Shown here piece after piece: positions 27,201 to 39,890 of a stretch of 64,000 nt of DNA (positions within the stretch are counted from its first letter, which is position 1; every line of letters begins with the position of its first letter). The DNA is from Rhynchospora pubera (Eukaryota; Streptophyta; Magnoliopsida; Poales; Cyperaceae): the NCBI GenBank assembly GCA_028095005.1, contig CM051460.1, positions 113,185,039-113,249,038 on the forward strand. The letters run 5' to 3'. The translations under genes and the position numbers were made by a program. Below the pieces are notes generated by a model that was given only the letters and a program-made list of their open reading frames with translations, did not search any database and was not told the DNA's origin.

Positions 27201-30200
27201 TTATCTTGATCAAATGACTTAGAATGAATTCAGAAACGATTGAAATGCTCAAATAATGCTCCGAATTGCGTTATTTGCACTTGATATGTGTAATTACCAT
27301 GTATAATCCAATACTTTTGAACAAATGATATATGAATCATATTCTAGACATCATAAAGATATAAATGTATATTATCTTGATCAAATGACTTAGAATGAAT
27401 CCAGAAACAATTGAAATGCTCAAACTGTGCTCGGAATTGCATTATTTGCACTTTATATGCGAAATTACCTTCTATAATTCAATTTTTTTGAATAAATAAC
27501 ATATGAATCATATTCTAGATAGTGTAAAGTATTTATATGAAGATTATTTTGATCCAATAACTTACAATGAATTCATAAACGATTGAAAGGATCAAACGAT
27601 GCTGAGAATTGCATTATTTGCACTTTATATAAGTAATTACCATGTATAATCCATTATTTTTGAGTAAATAACAAATGAATCATATTCTAGACAGTATAAA
27701 GAGTTTAAATGTATATTATAGTGATCAAATGACTTAGAATAAATCCAGAAACAATTGAAATGCTCAGACGATGCTCAGAATTGAATTATTTGCAATTTAT
27801 ATGCATAATTACCATTTAAAGTCCAATTTTTTTTTATAAATAACTTATGAATTATATTCTAGACAGTATAATTAGTTTAAATGTAGATTATCTTGATAAA
27901 ATGAATTAGAATGTATCCAGACATTAATGAAATGCTCAAATGATGCTCGCAATTGAATTATTTGCACTTTATATGCGTAATTATATTGTATAATCCAATA
28001 CTTTTGAACAGAGGACATATGAATCATATTCTAGACAGTATAAAGATATAAATGTAAATTATCTTGTTCAAATGACTTGAAATGAATACAGAAACGATTG
28101 AAATCCTCAAACAGTGCTCGGAATTGCATTATTTGCACTTTATATGCGTAATTTCCTTGTATAATTGAATCTTTTTGAATAAATAACATATCAAATCATA
28201 TTATAGAAAGTGTAAAGAGTTAATAAGTTTATTATTGTGATAAAATGACTTAGAATAAATCCAGAAACGAATAAAAGGATCAGACTATGCGGAGAATTGC
28301 ATTATTTGCACTTTATATAGATAATTACCATGTATAATCCATTATTTTTGAGTAAATAACATATGAATCATATTCTAGACAGTATAAAGGGATTAAATGT
28401 AGATTATTGTGATCAAATGACTTAGAATGAATCCAGAAACGATTGAAATGCCCAAACGAGGCTTGGAATTGAATTATTCGCAATTTATATGCGTAATTAC
28501 CATTTATAATCCAATATTTTTGTATAAATAACTTATGAATCATATTATAGACAGTATAAATAACGTATGAATCATATTATCTTGATCAAATGACTTTGAA
28601 TGAATCCAGAAACGTTGAAATGTTTAAATGATTCTCAGAATTGCATTATTTGCACTATATATAGGTAATTTGTTTTTATAATCCAATCTTTTTATATAAT
28701 AGACATATAAATCAAATTCTAGATAGTATAAAGATTTTAAATGTAGATTATCTTGATCAAATGACTTTGAATGAATCCAGAAACGTTGAAATTCTTAAAC
28801 GATTTTCAGAATTGCATTATTTGCATTATATATAGGTAATTTGCATTCATAATCCAATCTTTTTGTATAAATAACATAGGAATCATATTCTAGACAGTAT
28901 AAAGAGTTTAAATGTAGATTATCTTGATCAAATGACTTAGAATGAATCCATTAACGATTCAAAAGATCAAATGATGCCCAGAATAAATAGCATATGAATC
29001 ATATTCTAGACAGTATTAAATGTTTAAATGTCGATTATCTTGATCAAATGACTTAGAATAAATCCAAAAACGATTGAAATGTTCAAACGATGCTTAGCAT
29101 TGTGTTATTTGCACTTTATATGCATAATTATCTTGTATAATCCAATCTTTTTGTTTAAATAACATATGAATTATATTCTAGACAGTATAAAGAGTTCAAA
29201 TATAAATTATTGTGATCAAATAACTTAGAATGAGTCCAGAAATGATTGAAAGGATCAAATGATGCTCATAATTGCATTCTTTGTGCTTTATATGCTTAAT
29301 TACCATGTATATTCCATCATTTTTGAATAAATAACTTATGAATCCTATTCTAGACAGAATAAAGAGTTTAAATGTAGATAATTGTGATCAAATGACGTAA
29401 AATGAACCAAGAAATGCTTGAAATGCTCAATCGGTGCTCAGAATTACATTATTTGCACTTTATATCCGTAATTACCATGTATAATCCAATCTTTTTGAAT
29501 AAATAACATGTGAATAATATTCTAGACAGTATAATGAGTTTAAATGTAGATTATCTTGATCAAATTACTTGGAATGTATCCAGAAATGAATTAAATGCTC
29601 AAATGATGCTCAGAATTGAATTATTTGCACTTTATATGCATAATTATCTTTTTATAATCCATTATTTTTGAATAAATAACATATGAGTCAATTTCTAGAC
29701 AGTATAAAAGTTTAAATGTATATTATCTTGTTCAAGTGACTTAGAATGAATCCAAAAATGATTGAAATGCTCAAACGTTGTTCAGAATTGCATTATTTGC
29801 ACTTTATATAGTAATTACCATGTATAATCCAATACTTTTGAATAAATGAGATATGAATCATATTCTAGACATTATAAAGAGTTTAAATGTAGACTTTTAA
29901 TGATCAAATGACTTAGAATGAATCCAGAAACAATTGAAATGTTCAAACGATGCTCAGAATTACTTTACTTGCAGTTTATATGCATAATTACCATGTACAA
30001 TCCAATATTTTAGAATAAATAATATGTGAATCATATTATAGATAGTATATAGAGTATAAATGTAACTTATCTTGTTCAAATGACTTCAAATGAATCCAGA
30101 AAATCTTGGAATGTTCAAACGGTGCTCGGAATTGCATTATTTGTACTTTATATGCGTAATTACCATATATAATGCAAACTTTTTAAATAAATAACATATT

Positions 30201-31730
30201 AAATCATATTATAGACAGTGTAAGAGTTTATAAGTTTATTATTGTGATCAAATGTCTTATAGAATGAAACCAGGAACGATTGAAAGGATTAAAAGATGCA
30301 CAGAATTGCATTATTTGCACTTTATATAGGTAATTACCATGTATAAATATTTTTGAGTAAATAATATATGAATCAAATTCTAGGCAGTATAAATTATTTA
30401 AATATAAATTATTGTGATCAAATGACTTAGAATGAATCCAGAAACGATTGAAATGCTCAAACGATGATTTGAATTGAATTATTTGCACTTTATATGCGTA
30501 ATTACCATTTATAATCCATTCTTTTTGTATAAATAATATATGAATCATATTCTAGACAGTATATAGAGTTTAAATATAGATTATTGTGATCAAATGACTT
30601 AGAATGAATCCAGAAACGTTGAAATGCTTAAACGATTCTTAGAATTGCATTATTTGCATTTTATGTGCATAAATACTATGTATAATCAATCTTTTTGAAT
30701 AAATAACATATGAATCATATTCTAGATATTGTGAGGAGCTTAAATGCTGATTATCTTGATCAAATGACTTAGAATGAATCCAGAAATGATTGAAATGCTC
30801 AAACGATGCTCAAAATTGCATTATTTGCACTTTATAAGGGTAATTACCATGTATATTCCAATATTTTTGAATAAATAACATATGAATCATATTCTAGACA
30901 GTATAAAGAGTTTAAATGTATATTATCTTGATCAAATGACTTAGAATTAATCCATAAACGATTGAAATGCTCAAATAGATGCTCAGAATTGCTTTATTTG
31001 CATTCTATGTGGGTAATTGTCATGTATAATCCAATCTTGTTGTATAAATAATATTTGAATTATATTCTAGAAAGTATAAATAGTTTAAATGTAGATTATT
31101 GTGATCAATTGATTTAGAATGAATCCAGAAACGATTGAAATGCTCAACATTGCGTTATTTGCACTTTATATGCGTAATTGTCCTATATAATCCAATCTTT
31201 TGTATAAATAACATATGAATTATATTATAGACAGTATAAAGTGTTTAAATGTAAATTATTGTGATCAAATGACTTAGAATGAATCCAGAAACGATTGAAA
31301 GGATCAAACGATGCTCAGAATTGCATTCTTTGAACTTTATATGCGTAATTACCATGTATAATCCATTATTTTTTAATCAATAACATATGAATCATATTAT
31401 AGACAGAATAAAGATTTTAAACGTAGATTATTTTGATCAAATGACTTAGAATGAACCCAGAAACGATTGAATTGCTCAAACGGTACTGGGAATTGCATTA
31501 TTTACACTTAATATGCATAATTACCATTTATAATCCAATATTTTTGAATAAATAACATTTTATTCTTATTCTAGACAGTATAATGAGTTTAAATGTAGAT
31601 TATCTTGATCAAATAACTTAGAATGAATTCAGAAATTAATGAAATGTTCAAATGATGTTCAGAATTAAATTATTTGCACTTTATATGCGTAACTATCTTG
31701 TATAATCTAATATTTTTTTTATAAATAACA
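15238..31730 (+). repeat. Tandem satellite array, about 172-bp monomer, about 96 copies
   Basis: Long head-to-tail array. A consensus assembled by eye is 172 bp and contains in order TCATATTCTAGACAGTATAA, AGAGTTTAAATGTAGATTAT, TGATCAAATGACTTAGAATG, AATCCAGAAACGATTGAAA, TGCTCAAACGATGCTCAGAA, TTGCATTATTTGCACTTTAT, GCGTAATTACCATGTATAAT and CCAATCTTTTTGAATAAATA. Counted spacings between equivalent words are mostly 170-174 (for example 30551, 30721, 30893, 31066). Monomers differ by point changes and small indels, and some are truncated. Size, AT content and array form suit a centromeric, pericentromeric or subtelomeric satellite; location cannot be decided from the window. It has no real ORFs and includes higher-order structure (see findings). 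Confidence 0.97.
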
Positions 31731-33147
31731 TGTTGTTCCAATCAATATCTTTATTTATTTGTCGATTTGCAAAACAACACATGTCTTTCACTAATCCTCT
31801 CTTTCAATTGTATTTTCTTAGTTTTGGATGCAACAAGATGGATAAGATGAAAATTCAGGAATAACAAGTGCACAGGAGTTAATCATGGCCGTTGAAGACC
31901 TTTAGGAAGTCTAGAGTTCATTTGGTTCTAACTTCTAAACTAATCTCCTTATTTTTTTAAGCAAAATGCTCAAATTTCGTTTGAAACGTTATACAACACT
32001 ACAAAAGGTTGTGCAATGTTTGCTGAAATGTTACACAACCATTGGTAGGATTGTATAACGTTACAGAGCACCTTTATTTAGTCTTCCTTGTTAAATCAGC
32101 CTCCATACGTTACACAACGTTTCTTTCAGTTGTGTAACGTTACTGACAAAGGTTGTATAACGTTGGTAAGGTTGGACAACATTTCCTTCTGCTTCTGTTT
32201 TCAACTCCTCAAACAGAACATTGTGTAACGCTACCAAACATTGTACAATGTTACAAAAAGCAAACGTTACTTAACGCTTTGGCCAAATAAGGTCCTTCTG
32301 TTGTATGTTTCTTAAAGTTACAAAACGTTACACAAAGCTTGGTTTTAGAAACGTCGCTTAACACTAGATAAGGTCATGCAACGTTTCTGACAACTTTTTT
32401 GACCGTTAAACTTTTCTTCTCCAAACGTTACACAACCTTATGAAGGGTTGTGTAACGCTTCTGACAACCTCCAACGGATTTGTCGGATTTTGTTTTATTT
32501 AACGGATACTTTTATGCGTTGTGTAACGCTTGGAAACGTTACTTAACATTTGGCAAGTTTTTTGACTGTTTAAGAGCTCTTGGCGCCCTCTATAAATATG
32601 AGACCCCTTTGGGATGTTTTGACTGATTGAATACCTTGCAAAATAGTCTCTCTTGAGCTCCAAACACCTGAGACTATTCCCCTTGATCTTTGAGCATTTC
32701 TTAGCTAAATACTTGAGATTAGTGTGCCTAAATCAACACCAAATAGTGCTTTGTTGCCATAAATTGAGTGTTTTGGTTTAGAGCCTCATTCTTTGAGTGC
32801 ATTGCTTGTTTAGTTAGAGGTTAGGCCGATCCATCTCGAGATCCTTGTGACGAGGTGATTCGGTTTGAAGTTGTTGACACATTCTTTGTAGAATTGAACG
32901 TAGCGCGCCCTTTTCGTGGCTGCGAAACTCCCAGAGACGTACGACAAAGACTAGGCTAATCTAGCGGGTCGGAACTCCGTAATCATCTAGTGTGTCATCT
33001 CTTTCTCTCTTCTATTTTATTACTTGCATTGTGATTTGTTTGTGCATTATTTGAGTTAGACCAAACTTGAATTGAACAAAAAATTGATCATATCGGTTTA
33101 GAAAACCAAAATTGTGCCTATCTCTAGTCCTTTAATTAGGGACAACA
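31731..33147 (+). mobile_element. Solo LTR, 1417 bp, inserted in the satellite (TSD TAACA)
   Basis: Begins TGTTGTTCCAATC and ends TTAGGGACAACA. These TG...CA termini are imperfect inverted repeats (TGTTGTTCC / TGTTGTCCC). The 5-bp direct repeat TAACA flanks it at 31726-31730 and 33148-33152, and the satellite resumes in register. A TATA box (TATAAATAT, 32591-32599) divides a long U3 from R/U5 in plus orientation. There is no interior or second LTR, so it is what unequal recombination between two LTRs leaves. U3 carries many copies of a CGTTACACAAC-like word. The family is not identified. Confidence 0.9.
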
Positions 33148-34346
33148 TAACATATGAGTCATATTCTAGACAGTAAAGAGTTTAAATGTTGATTATTGTG
33201 ATCAAACGACTTAGAATGAATCCAAAAACGATTGAAAGGATCAAAGGACGCTCAAAATTGCATTATTTGCACTTTATATACGTAATTACCATATATAATC
33301 CAATACTTTTGAATAAATGACAGATGAATCATATTCTGGACAGTATAATGAGTTTAATTGTAGATTATTATGATCAAATGACTTAGAATTAATCCAGAAA
33401 CGATTGAAATAATCAAACGATGCTCAGAATTACAATATTTGCAGTTTATATGAGTAATTACCTTGTACAATACAATCTTTTTTAATAAATAACACATGAA
33501 TCATATTCTAGACAGTATAAAGAGCATAAATGTAAATTATCTTGATCAAATGACTTAGAATGAATCCAGAAACGATTGAAATGCTCAAATAATGCTTAGA
33601 ATTGAATTATTTGCATTTTATATGCGTAATTTTCATTTATAGTCCAATTTTTTTGAATAAATAATATATGAATCATATTCTAGACAGTATAAAGAGTATA
33701 AATATAGATTATCTTGATCAAATGCTCAAACGGTGCTCTGAATTGCATTATTTGCACTTTATATGCATAATTACCATGTATAATCGAAACTTTTTTTTAT
33801 TAAATAACATAAGAATTATATTCTAGATAGCGTAAAGAGTTTAAATGTTGATTATTGTGATCAAGCGACTTAGAATGAATCCAGAAACGATTGAAAGGAT
33901 CAAACGATGCTCAGAATTGTATTATTTGCACTTTATATGCGTAATTATCATGTATAATCTATTCTTTTTGAATAAATAACATATCAATCATGTTCTAGAC
34001 AGTGTAAAGAGTTTATATGTTGATTATTTTGTTCAAATTTCTTAGAATGAATCCAAAAACGATTGAAAGGATCAAACTATGCTCAAAATTGCATTATTTG
34101 CAATTTATATGGGTAATTACCATGTATAATCCAATATTTTTTAATAAATAACATATGAATAATATTCTAGACAGTATAAAGAGTTTGAATGTGGATTATT
34201 ATTATCAAATGACTTAGAATGAATACAAAAATGATTGAAATGCTAAAACGATGCTTAGAATTGAATTATTTGCACTTTATATGCGTAATTACCATGTATA
34301 ATCCAGTCATTTTATTTAAATAACATACGAATCTTATTCTAGACAG
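33148..34346 (+). repeat. Satellite array, continuation (about 7 copies)
   Basis: Same monomer and orientation as 15238-31730, split from it by the solo LTR. It ends inside a monomer at TCTAGACAG (34346), where unrelated retrotransposon sequence begins. Confidence 0.95.
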
Positions 34347-35616
34347 CTGTAATTACTGGTACAAATTTACAACTTCCTTTTATAACATGTTGTTCTACAT
34401 TAAATCCATGTTTTCTTTGATCACTTTTCTTTGTTGTTGTCTTTCTCATATAGAGTCATTTGGTGTAAATTCTTTAATTATAATAATAGTATGATGAGTT
34501 AGTCGCTTGGTTCAAGATGATTTCAATACCTTTGGTTTCCATATACTAATTCAGAACAGAATTGGTTATTTTGCAAATTTGCACTCTATAGAAAGATGAT
34601 ATGAAATATCTACATCTTAGTAGAATTCATGCAAAATCGAATTACCAATTATGAGAAAAATGTCTCGTACTACTAAAAGGTCAGGAATTCCAGAACTCTG
34701 ACTGTCTGACTCTTCTGGTTGCGACTTGATTATCTCCCTGTATACCCGCTTGATTTTCAAGATGTTGGTCTCTTTGTGGAAAGTAGATCCGGAGATCTTT
34801 CCAATACCGAAAACTTCACTCAAATCGGATAAGCGGATCTTAAGATAATGCTCTACGAAATCAGACAATTAAGAAAATCAGACAAAACTCAATCCACTCA
34901 ACACTTACAACATAATTTCTAATAAACCGTTATGAAATTATATTTCAATAAAGGCAATCCAGCAGTATAACCCGCTCTGATACCAACTGTAAGTGCTACA
35001 AATGATTCTAGAATGCGAAATTAACCAGGAATCGTAAAATACCTCGTGCCATCGTTAATCGAAATCGAGCATCGAGTGGATGAACTTGAGGCCCGCAAGC
35101 CTAGCGCGTCTCATTCTCTTCAGGCATATCTGCTCCATATCCTGCAGTGAGAGAAGCACCACAAAGCCGATGTGTCGAACCCCAACTGATGTTGTTTAAC
35201 AGGGGTTGGTCGGTCTTGACTCGTTCCCTCTGAAAATTCCTTATCTTCTGTCTCTCTTGTCTAAACTAGGGTTAGAACTGAAAGAAGCCTCTCTCATACT
35301 CTCTGCCATCCCAGAGAAAATATATATAGAGGGTTCAAATCGCTTAGAAGATGCAAATGCAATGTTTTAACCAAAGGGTGCGATGTTCACAACATTCTGT
35401 CCATGTACACTGTATCGATTGGAACAAACCGTTCCATTATGGGGAGGATTGACCCAACTTTGTTCAGAGCACAGACCTGGAACGGTCTGTCTCATTATGA
35501 ACTGGTCCGACAAAATACTACAGGTAAAGCATGGCTAAACCACAACTCTTTCAATAATGATGTATCTAAGACAGTAATAAAGAATTACTAAGGAAAACTT
35601 GCAATGAACGCCAACA
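34347..35616 (-). mobile_element. Truncated Ty1/copia 5' end: LTR (34988-35616) and primer-binding site
   Basis: Minus-strand LTR of 629 bp from TGTTGGCGTTCATTGC (ending 35616) to GCACTTACA (34988), followed by GTTGGTATCAGAGCGGG, a methionine-tRNA primer-binding site (about 34971-34987). A TATA run (TATATATATTTTCTC on minus, near 35315-35330) lies inside the LTR. About 640 bases of interior remain and stop at the satellite edge. An 83-codon frame at 34617-34868 lies in this interior but has no recognisable gag motif. It is a different family from the fragment at 14277-15237 but has the same orientation. Confidence 0.65.
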
Positions 35617-36248
35617 AATATTCATATTAGGTAATTTTAAGTATTAAGTACTATGTATTAGTTGTATTATTGCATCTTGATTTCAGAAAAAGAAAGACAT
35701 AGTTGGTGCGACTCAGAGACCTGCCAGCATTAGAAAGTCTAAATGGATATACTTATAATAGCAGCTTCTTCTTAAGCTGTTAAAAAGGTGTTGCAAACAA
35801 ATGACTTTTTTTTTCATTTTCTATTTAATCTATGTTATTACTTTTTAACAAAGAAATAAAGCATGAAGTATGGTGGTGGAAAGTTATACTGCATGTCTTA
35901 TAAATTAAAAATAATTAAATATGTTAATTCTTGATCACGTGAATTATGCATTCTCATTGCAGATGTTAATTTTGTTTTGTTTTATTTTAGTTCAAGAGTA
36001 ACGAGAAATGATGGGGAGAGGCATCGAGTAACAACTGGTGCACTTTGTTATTCGGCAGTGTTGATAGAGGGAGAACTCGGCAAAAAAAAAAAAAATGGTA
36101 GATTTTGAAAGGTCTTGTATTGTTAATATAATGAGAGTAGAAGTGTAAATATCAAATTTATCTCTTTGTTTAATCATGCAGTTAATGGAAAAAAGCAAAA
36201 AATGTAAATTGGTACTATTTAAATCCATTCAACTCAATTTATACCTCA
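35617..36248. other. Intergenic AT-rich stretch
   Basis: No gene, RNA or mobile element recognised. The short open frames present are low-complexity. Confidence 0.5.
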
Positions 36249-36782
36249 TGGCTGTGTTTGGTAAGAGAGTAGTGGAGGAGTAAGTCTGTTAATTCACGTT
36301 TAATCCTTCAAACATTGATAAAAAAAAAAAACGAGTAACGTGGAGTAGTGGGTAGAAATTCGGGAGTAAACTACTCTCTCTGGCTGTGTTTGGTAGAGGA
36401 TTAAAGTTAAGGAGGATTAAGTAGTTAAGTCTCTTTACTCTACACGTTGTAAAGTCATGTTGGTATGAAAAGTAGAAGATTGAGGAGTAAGTGAGGATAT
36501 AAAAATATTACATAATTGTTGATTATAAAATGACCAAATTATCCTCCATTTTCTTTTTATTTTGTTAAAGAATAAGGGTATGTAGAGGAAATAAATATGT
36601 GTGGGACCCACAATTGAAGACTTACTCCATGGATTAAGTTTACTCCACCTATCCAGGAGGAGTAATTTACTCCTCTGATTTTGGTCCTTACTCCACTCTA
36701 CTCCTTTTTTACTCTACGTTTGGGAGATTAAAAATGGATTAAGAGTCTTACTCCTCATGTAATCCTCAACCAAACACAGCTT
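36249..36782. mobile_element. Nested foldback MITE: complete copy 36383-36780 inside or beside a partial copy
   Basis: The complete copy has ends GCTGTGTTTGGTAGAGGATT and (inverted right) GCTGTGTTTGGTTGAGGATT, about 398 bp, with arms rich in GGAGTAA / TTACTCC. Immediately left, 36249-36381 repeats the same start (GGCTGTGTTTGGTAAGAGAG) but stops where the complete copy begins, as if one copy had inserted in another. The other half of the outer copy was not found. A decayed copy in the opposite orientation lies at about 37390-37563 (ends TACTCCTCTACTAAACATAG). Confidence 0.7.
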
Positions 36783-37389
36783 TAAAGTGGTCGCTTAAAT
36801 TTACTCCTCGGATTAAAGCAGTGCAGTCGGGAACCACACGGCCACACATGTTTTTTTTTTCCTCTGCGTACCCTTTGCTTGGGAAAAAGAAAAGTAGAAA
36901 TTGTTTGATAATTTTACTATATGGTAAGATATGGTAAGATATCCTTTTATAAGAGATTTACTATTAACTTTTTCTTTCATAACTTCTTGTATTGTTAATG
37001 GAGGAGATTAGATATTTGTTCTCTGTAGTGTTTGAGGTTAATAAATTATGCTCTTTATGTTTTTATTTATTTACTTTTTATTTTGATTCAAATTTTTAAC
37101 TTGAATCTTAATTTTTTTTAATTATAACATGTAACATATTAACTTAAATTTTATAATAACCCTTATGAATAAATAAAATCAAATATGATTCACCCATGCC
37201 AATAAACAAATCAATAACATTATCTGATTGGATTACTTGGTTACTCATTTGAGACTATATCACCTCTCTTTGAAATTGGTACCAATGAGTTCTATTTGCT
37301 AATAAGTCTCAATAATGCACTGAACGTAACAAGTTGAATCTTCCAAACAATTGTCATTTGTTCCATCATAATAAATAGATAGGCAATGG

Positions 37390-37563
37390 CATTTTGGTCT
37401 TTATACAATCAACAACTCACATATTAATAAATAAATTCTTATATTACTCCTCACTTACTCTCATTTTTCATACCAAACATGATTCAAAAATTGTAGAATA
37501 TGATAGATTAACTATTTACTCTTCTTTAACTTTAATTCGTCTTTACTCCTCTACTAAACATAG
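37390..37563. mobile_element. Decayed half-copy of the 36383 MITE family, inverted
   Basis: Reads in the opposite orientation to the left arm of the element at 36383: CTCACTTACTCTCATTTTTC, TTTCATACCAAACATGATTC, TTAACTTTAATTCGTC and CTACTAAACATAG match the inverted arm with scattered changes. No second arm is present. Confidence 0.6.
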
Positions 37564-38285
37564 ATATGATTTAGTTTAATATAGATTCCTACATCCAGCG
37601 AACTAGTTTAGATAACGACGACAGGCCTGAGCTTTGAAGGCTCAAAACCTCAAACCCCGAAAAAGAATCGCAGGGAAGCAGAAATGATACGGAACTCCAG
37701 CGAACACCCTTAGTGAAAACCTTATTACTATTAGTCATTTTTAATTTCGCTTCTAGAGTGCATATGTTCGAAGCCAAATTTCAGAACTCAGTATATCATA
37801 TAATGAAAAATCCATAAAGCCTCTTTTATAGGACCAACAGCGAGTTGAGCTCGAGGAAACTAACCCAATGCAAAATTGATTTAAAATTAAATTGAATTTT
37901 GTGGATATCGAGTTTAATCCAATACGAGCCAAGCCCTACACAAGTAGTTAAAAAAAAAAGGAGAAACATGATCTTTTTCTGTCAAATGGGAAAAAAAATA
38001 ATCCAAGATGCACCGTGAAAATCGGAAGCAAGCATAAACTTTGGTTGAGCAATTGATACGCCAGCTTTTTTTTTGTACGGTGCCTTGTTTGACTAGAAGA
38101 TTTTGATGTCCACGTTATAATTAAACAAAAATAGTGACATCCGAGAAAGGTCATCTAACCGGATTCCATGATAGAATTGAAAGCGAGAGGAATAATTTGA
38201 ACTCTTAAAAAAAAAAATAGAGAGGAATCCGAATAACTCGAGATTCCAAGACAATATCTCATAGTTGCATTATAGCACTATAATA
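37564..38285. other. Intergenic stretch, nothing recognised
   Basis: AT-rich sequence with short A-runs. The open frames on the minus strand have no protein-like features I recognise. Confidence 0.45.
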
Positions 38286-38295
38286 CTATCATAAA

Positions 38296-38701
38296 GAGTT
38301 TTGTTATGGTGAGTTGCAACTCACCAAAGCGTCCGTGAATCGCGCTCAAAATTTCAAAATTTAGTTCGAAATGACCGATCCAAACCGTCTAATACAATCT
38401 TCCTATTGAAATCTTCATGCAGACCAAATTTTATATTTTTTTTAAATTTTTAAGTATTTATTTCGAATTTTTTAAAACTGATATTTTTTGAACGGTTCAG
38501 AAGTAATTAGATTAATGAGTTTCTAAAATTTCAAAAAAATACTTAAAAATTTCGAAAAAAATATAAAATTTGGTCCGTATGGAGATTTCAATAGGGAGAT
38601 CATATTAGACAGTTTAGATCAGTCATTTTGAACTAAATTTCGAAATTTTGAGCGCGACTCACGGACACTTTGGTGAGTTGCAACTCACTATAGCAAAACT
38701 C
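38296..38701. mobile_element. MULE-type foldback MITE, 406 bp, 10-bp target duplication
   Basis: Full-length inverted repeat with ends GAGTTTTGTTATGGTGAGTT on the left and GAGTTTTGCTATAGTGAGTT on the inverted right, followed by GCAACTCACC. The direct repeat CTATCATAAA flanks it at 38286-38295 and 38702-38711. Internal arms contain GACCGATCCAAACCGTC and ATTGAAATCTTCATGC, shared with the elements at 2563 and 12069. Non-coding. Confidence 0.9.
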
Positions 38702-39170
38702 CTATCATAAATTAGTCTACTTTCATCGATGTAGATGTATCCGATTTCCCTATTTTGCAAGTGGAGAGTAAAAAAAATGTATTGAATTCGTATATTCATT
38801 TGAGACGATTAATCTTGCGAAACAGGAATGGAATGAGGTAATTTATTTGTCAGACAAGTTAGTTGCTCTGTCTGATTAAATGGATAAAATTATAGTTAAG
38901 ATCAAATGGCAGCGACAATAAATATATACAATAAAGAAGATTAGTATAAAACTTTTATCATGCCGAATCAATCCCCTCATCATCATCATGATTGAACGGC
39001 TTTTATGCTTTATTCTTCCTTCTTTTTTCAAACAAAGTGTATTTTACGTGACTAAAGGACGACAAAAATTCTAAAGGAATGCAATTTTGCTATGTGCTTT
39101 TACGTATATTTCCATATGATTTCTTTATTTATTTTATTTCATTATGTATGTTTTTTTAGTGTTTTAGAGG

Positions 39171-39319
39171 CCGTTTGGATCGCTTAGGAATAAGAAGAAT
39201 AGTCTTTTCCTAGGTGAAAATTTATTCATAACCATCCAAACTCTTCACAAAGTTACACACTTCCCAATATTTTCCACCTAGAAATAGACTATTCCTCTTA
39301 TTCTTAAGCGATCCAAACG
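39171..39319. mobile_element. Small MITE, same family as the aminopeptidase-intron element
   Basis: Ends CCGTTTGGATCGCTTAGGAA and the inverted CGTTTGGATCGCTTAAGAAT. The core CAAACTCTTCACAAAGTTAC followed by ACACTTCCCAATA is identical to that at 6565-6714, and the orientation is the same. Confidence 0.8.
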
Positions 39320-39362
39320 ATCCGATAAAGAAAAATTTTTCCCCCAAACTTTCCTGCACGTA

Positions 39363-39490
39363 AATTTGGGGGAAATCCCTAAGAATTTATTTAGCAAAAT
39401 TAAATTAAATTTCCTTTCCACGCATTAATTTGGGGGAAATCCCTAAGAATTTATTTAGCAAAATTAAATTAAATTTCCTTTCCACGCATT
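39363..39490. repeat. Perfect 64-bp tandem duplication
   Basis: Two apparently identical 64-bp units, 39363-39426 and 39427-39490, each starting AATTTGGGGGAAATCCCTAA and ending TCCACGCATT. No flanking structure suggests a mobile element; it looks like a recent local duplication. Confidence 0.9.
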
Positions 39491-39677
39491 TCTCGTATCT
39501 TCTTTCCATTACTTATTTATTTATTTATTTTTGTTTATTCAGAACAGAGACTTTTACAGAAAAAAAAGAAAAATATTAAAGATGAAAAATCAGGTTAACT
39601 ATGCAATATGTATTTCCAACAATCAAGCAATCTGCTTCTATTTGCGATAACAACTTTTTGTAAGTATTACCAAGGCC

Positions 39678-39890
39678 GAAGCTGCAATCTCAATGGTGGG
39701 TCTAGGGATCCACCTTAAAAAAAATTACTTAAAATAGTACCTGTGTGTGTCTATATGAAGCTACAATCTCAATGGTGGGTCTAGGGATCCACCTTAAAAA
39801 AAATTACTTAAAAATAGTACCTGTGTGTGTCTATGTATGTATGTATGTATGTATGTATGTATGTATGTATGTATATATATATATATATAT
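39678..39890. repeat. 79-bp tandem duplication running into a microsatellite
   Basis: Units start at 39678 (GAAGCTGCAATCTCAATGG) and 39757 (GAAGCTACAATCTCAATGG). They differ by single bases and an A-run length. The second unit ends in GTGTGTGTCTATGTATG and passes into (ATGT)n about 39832-39873 and (AT)n to 39890. Confidence 0.85.

Noticed and set aside
19970..30548. Open frames in satellite monomers (for example 19970-20182, 28325-28543, 30228-30548)
   Set aside because: They recur with the monomer and are interrupted in most copies; satellite, not genes.
15238..34346. Regularly spaced repeats that might suggest a CRISPR-like array
   Set aside because: The 172-bp units are contiguous with no spacers, in a plant nuclear context; this is a satellite.
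34617..34868. 83-codon minus-strand frame beside a copia primer-binding site
   Set aside because: Could be a gag remnant by position, but no gag motif can be recognised; left unannotated as a gene.
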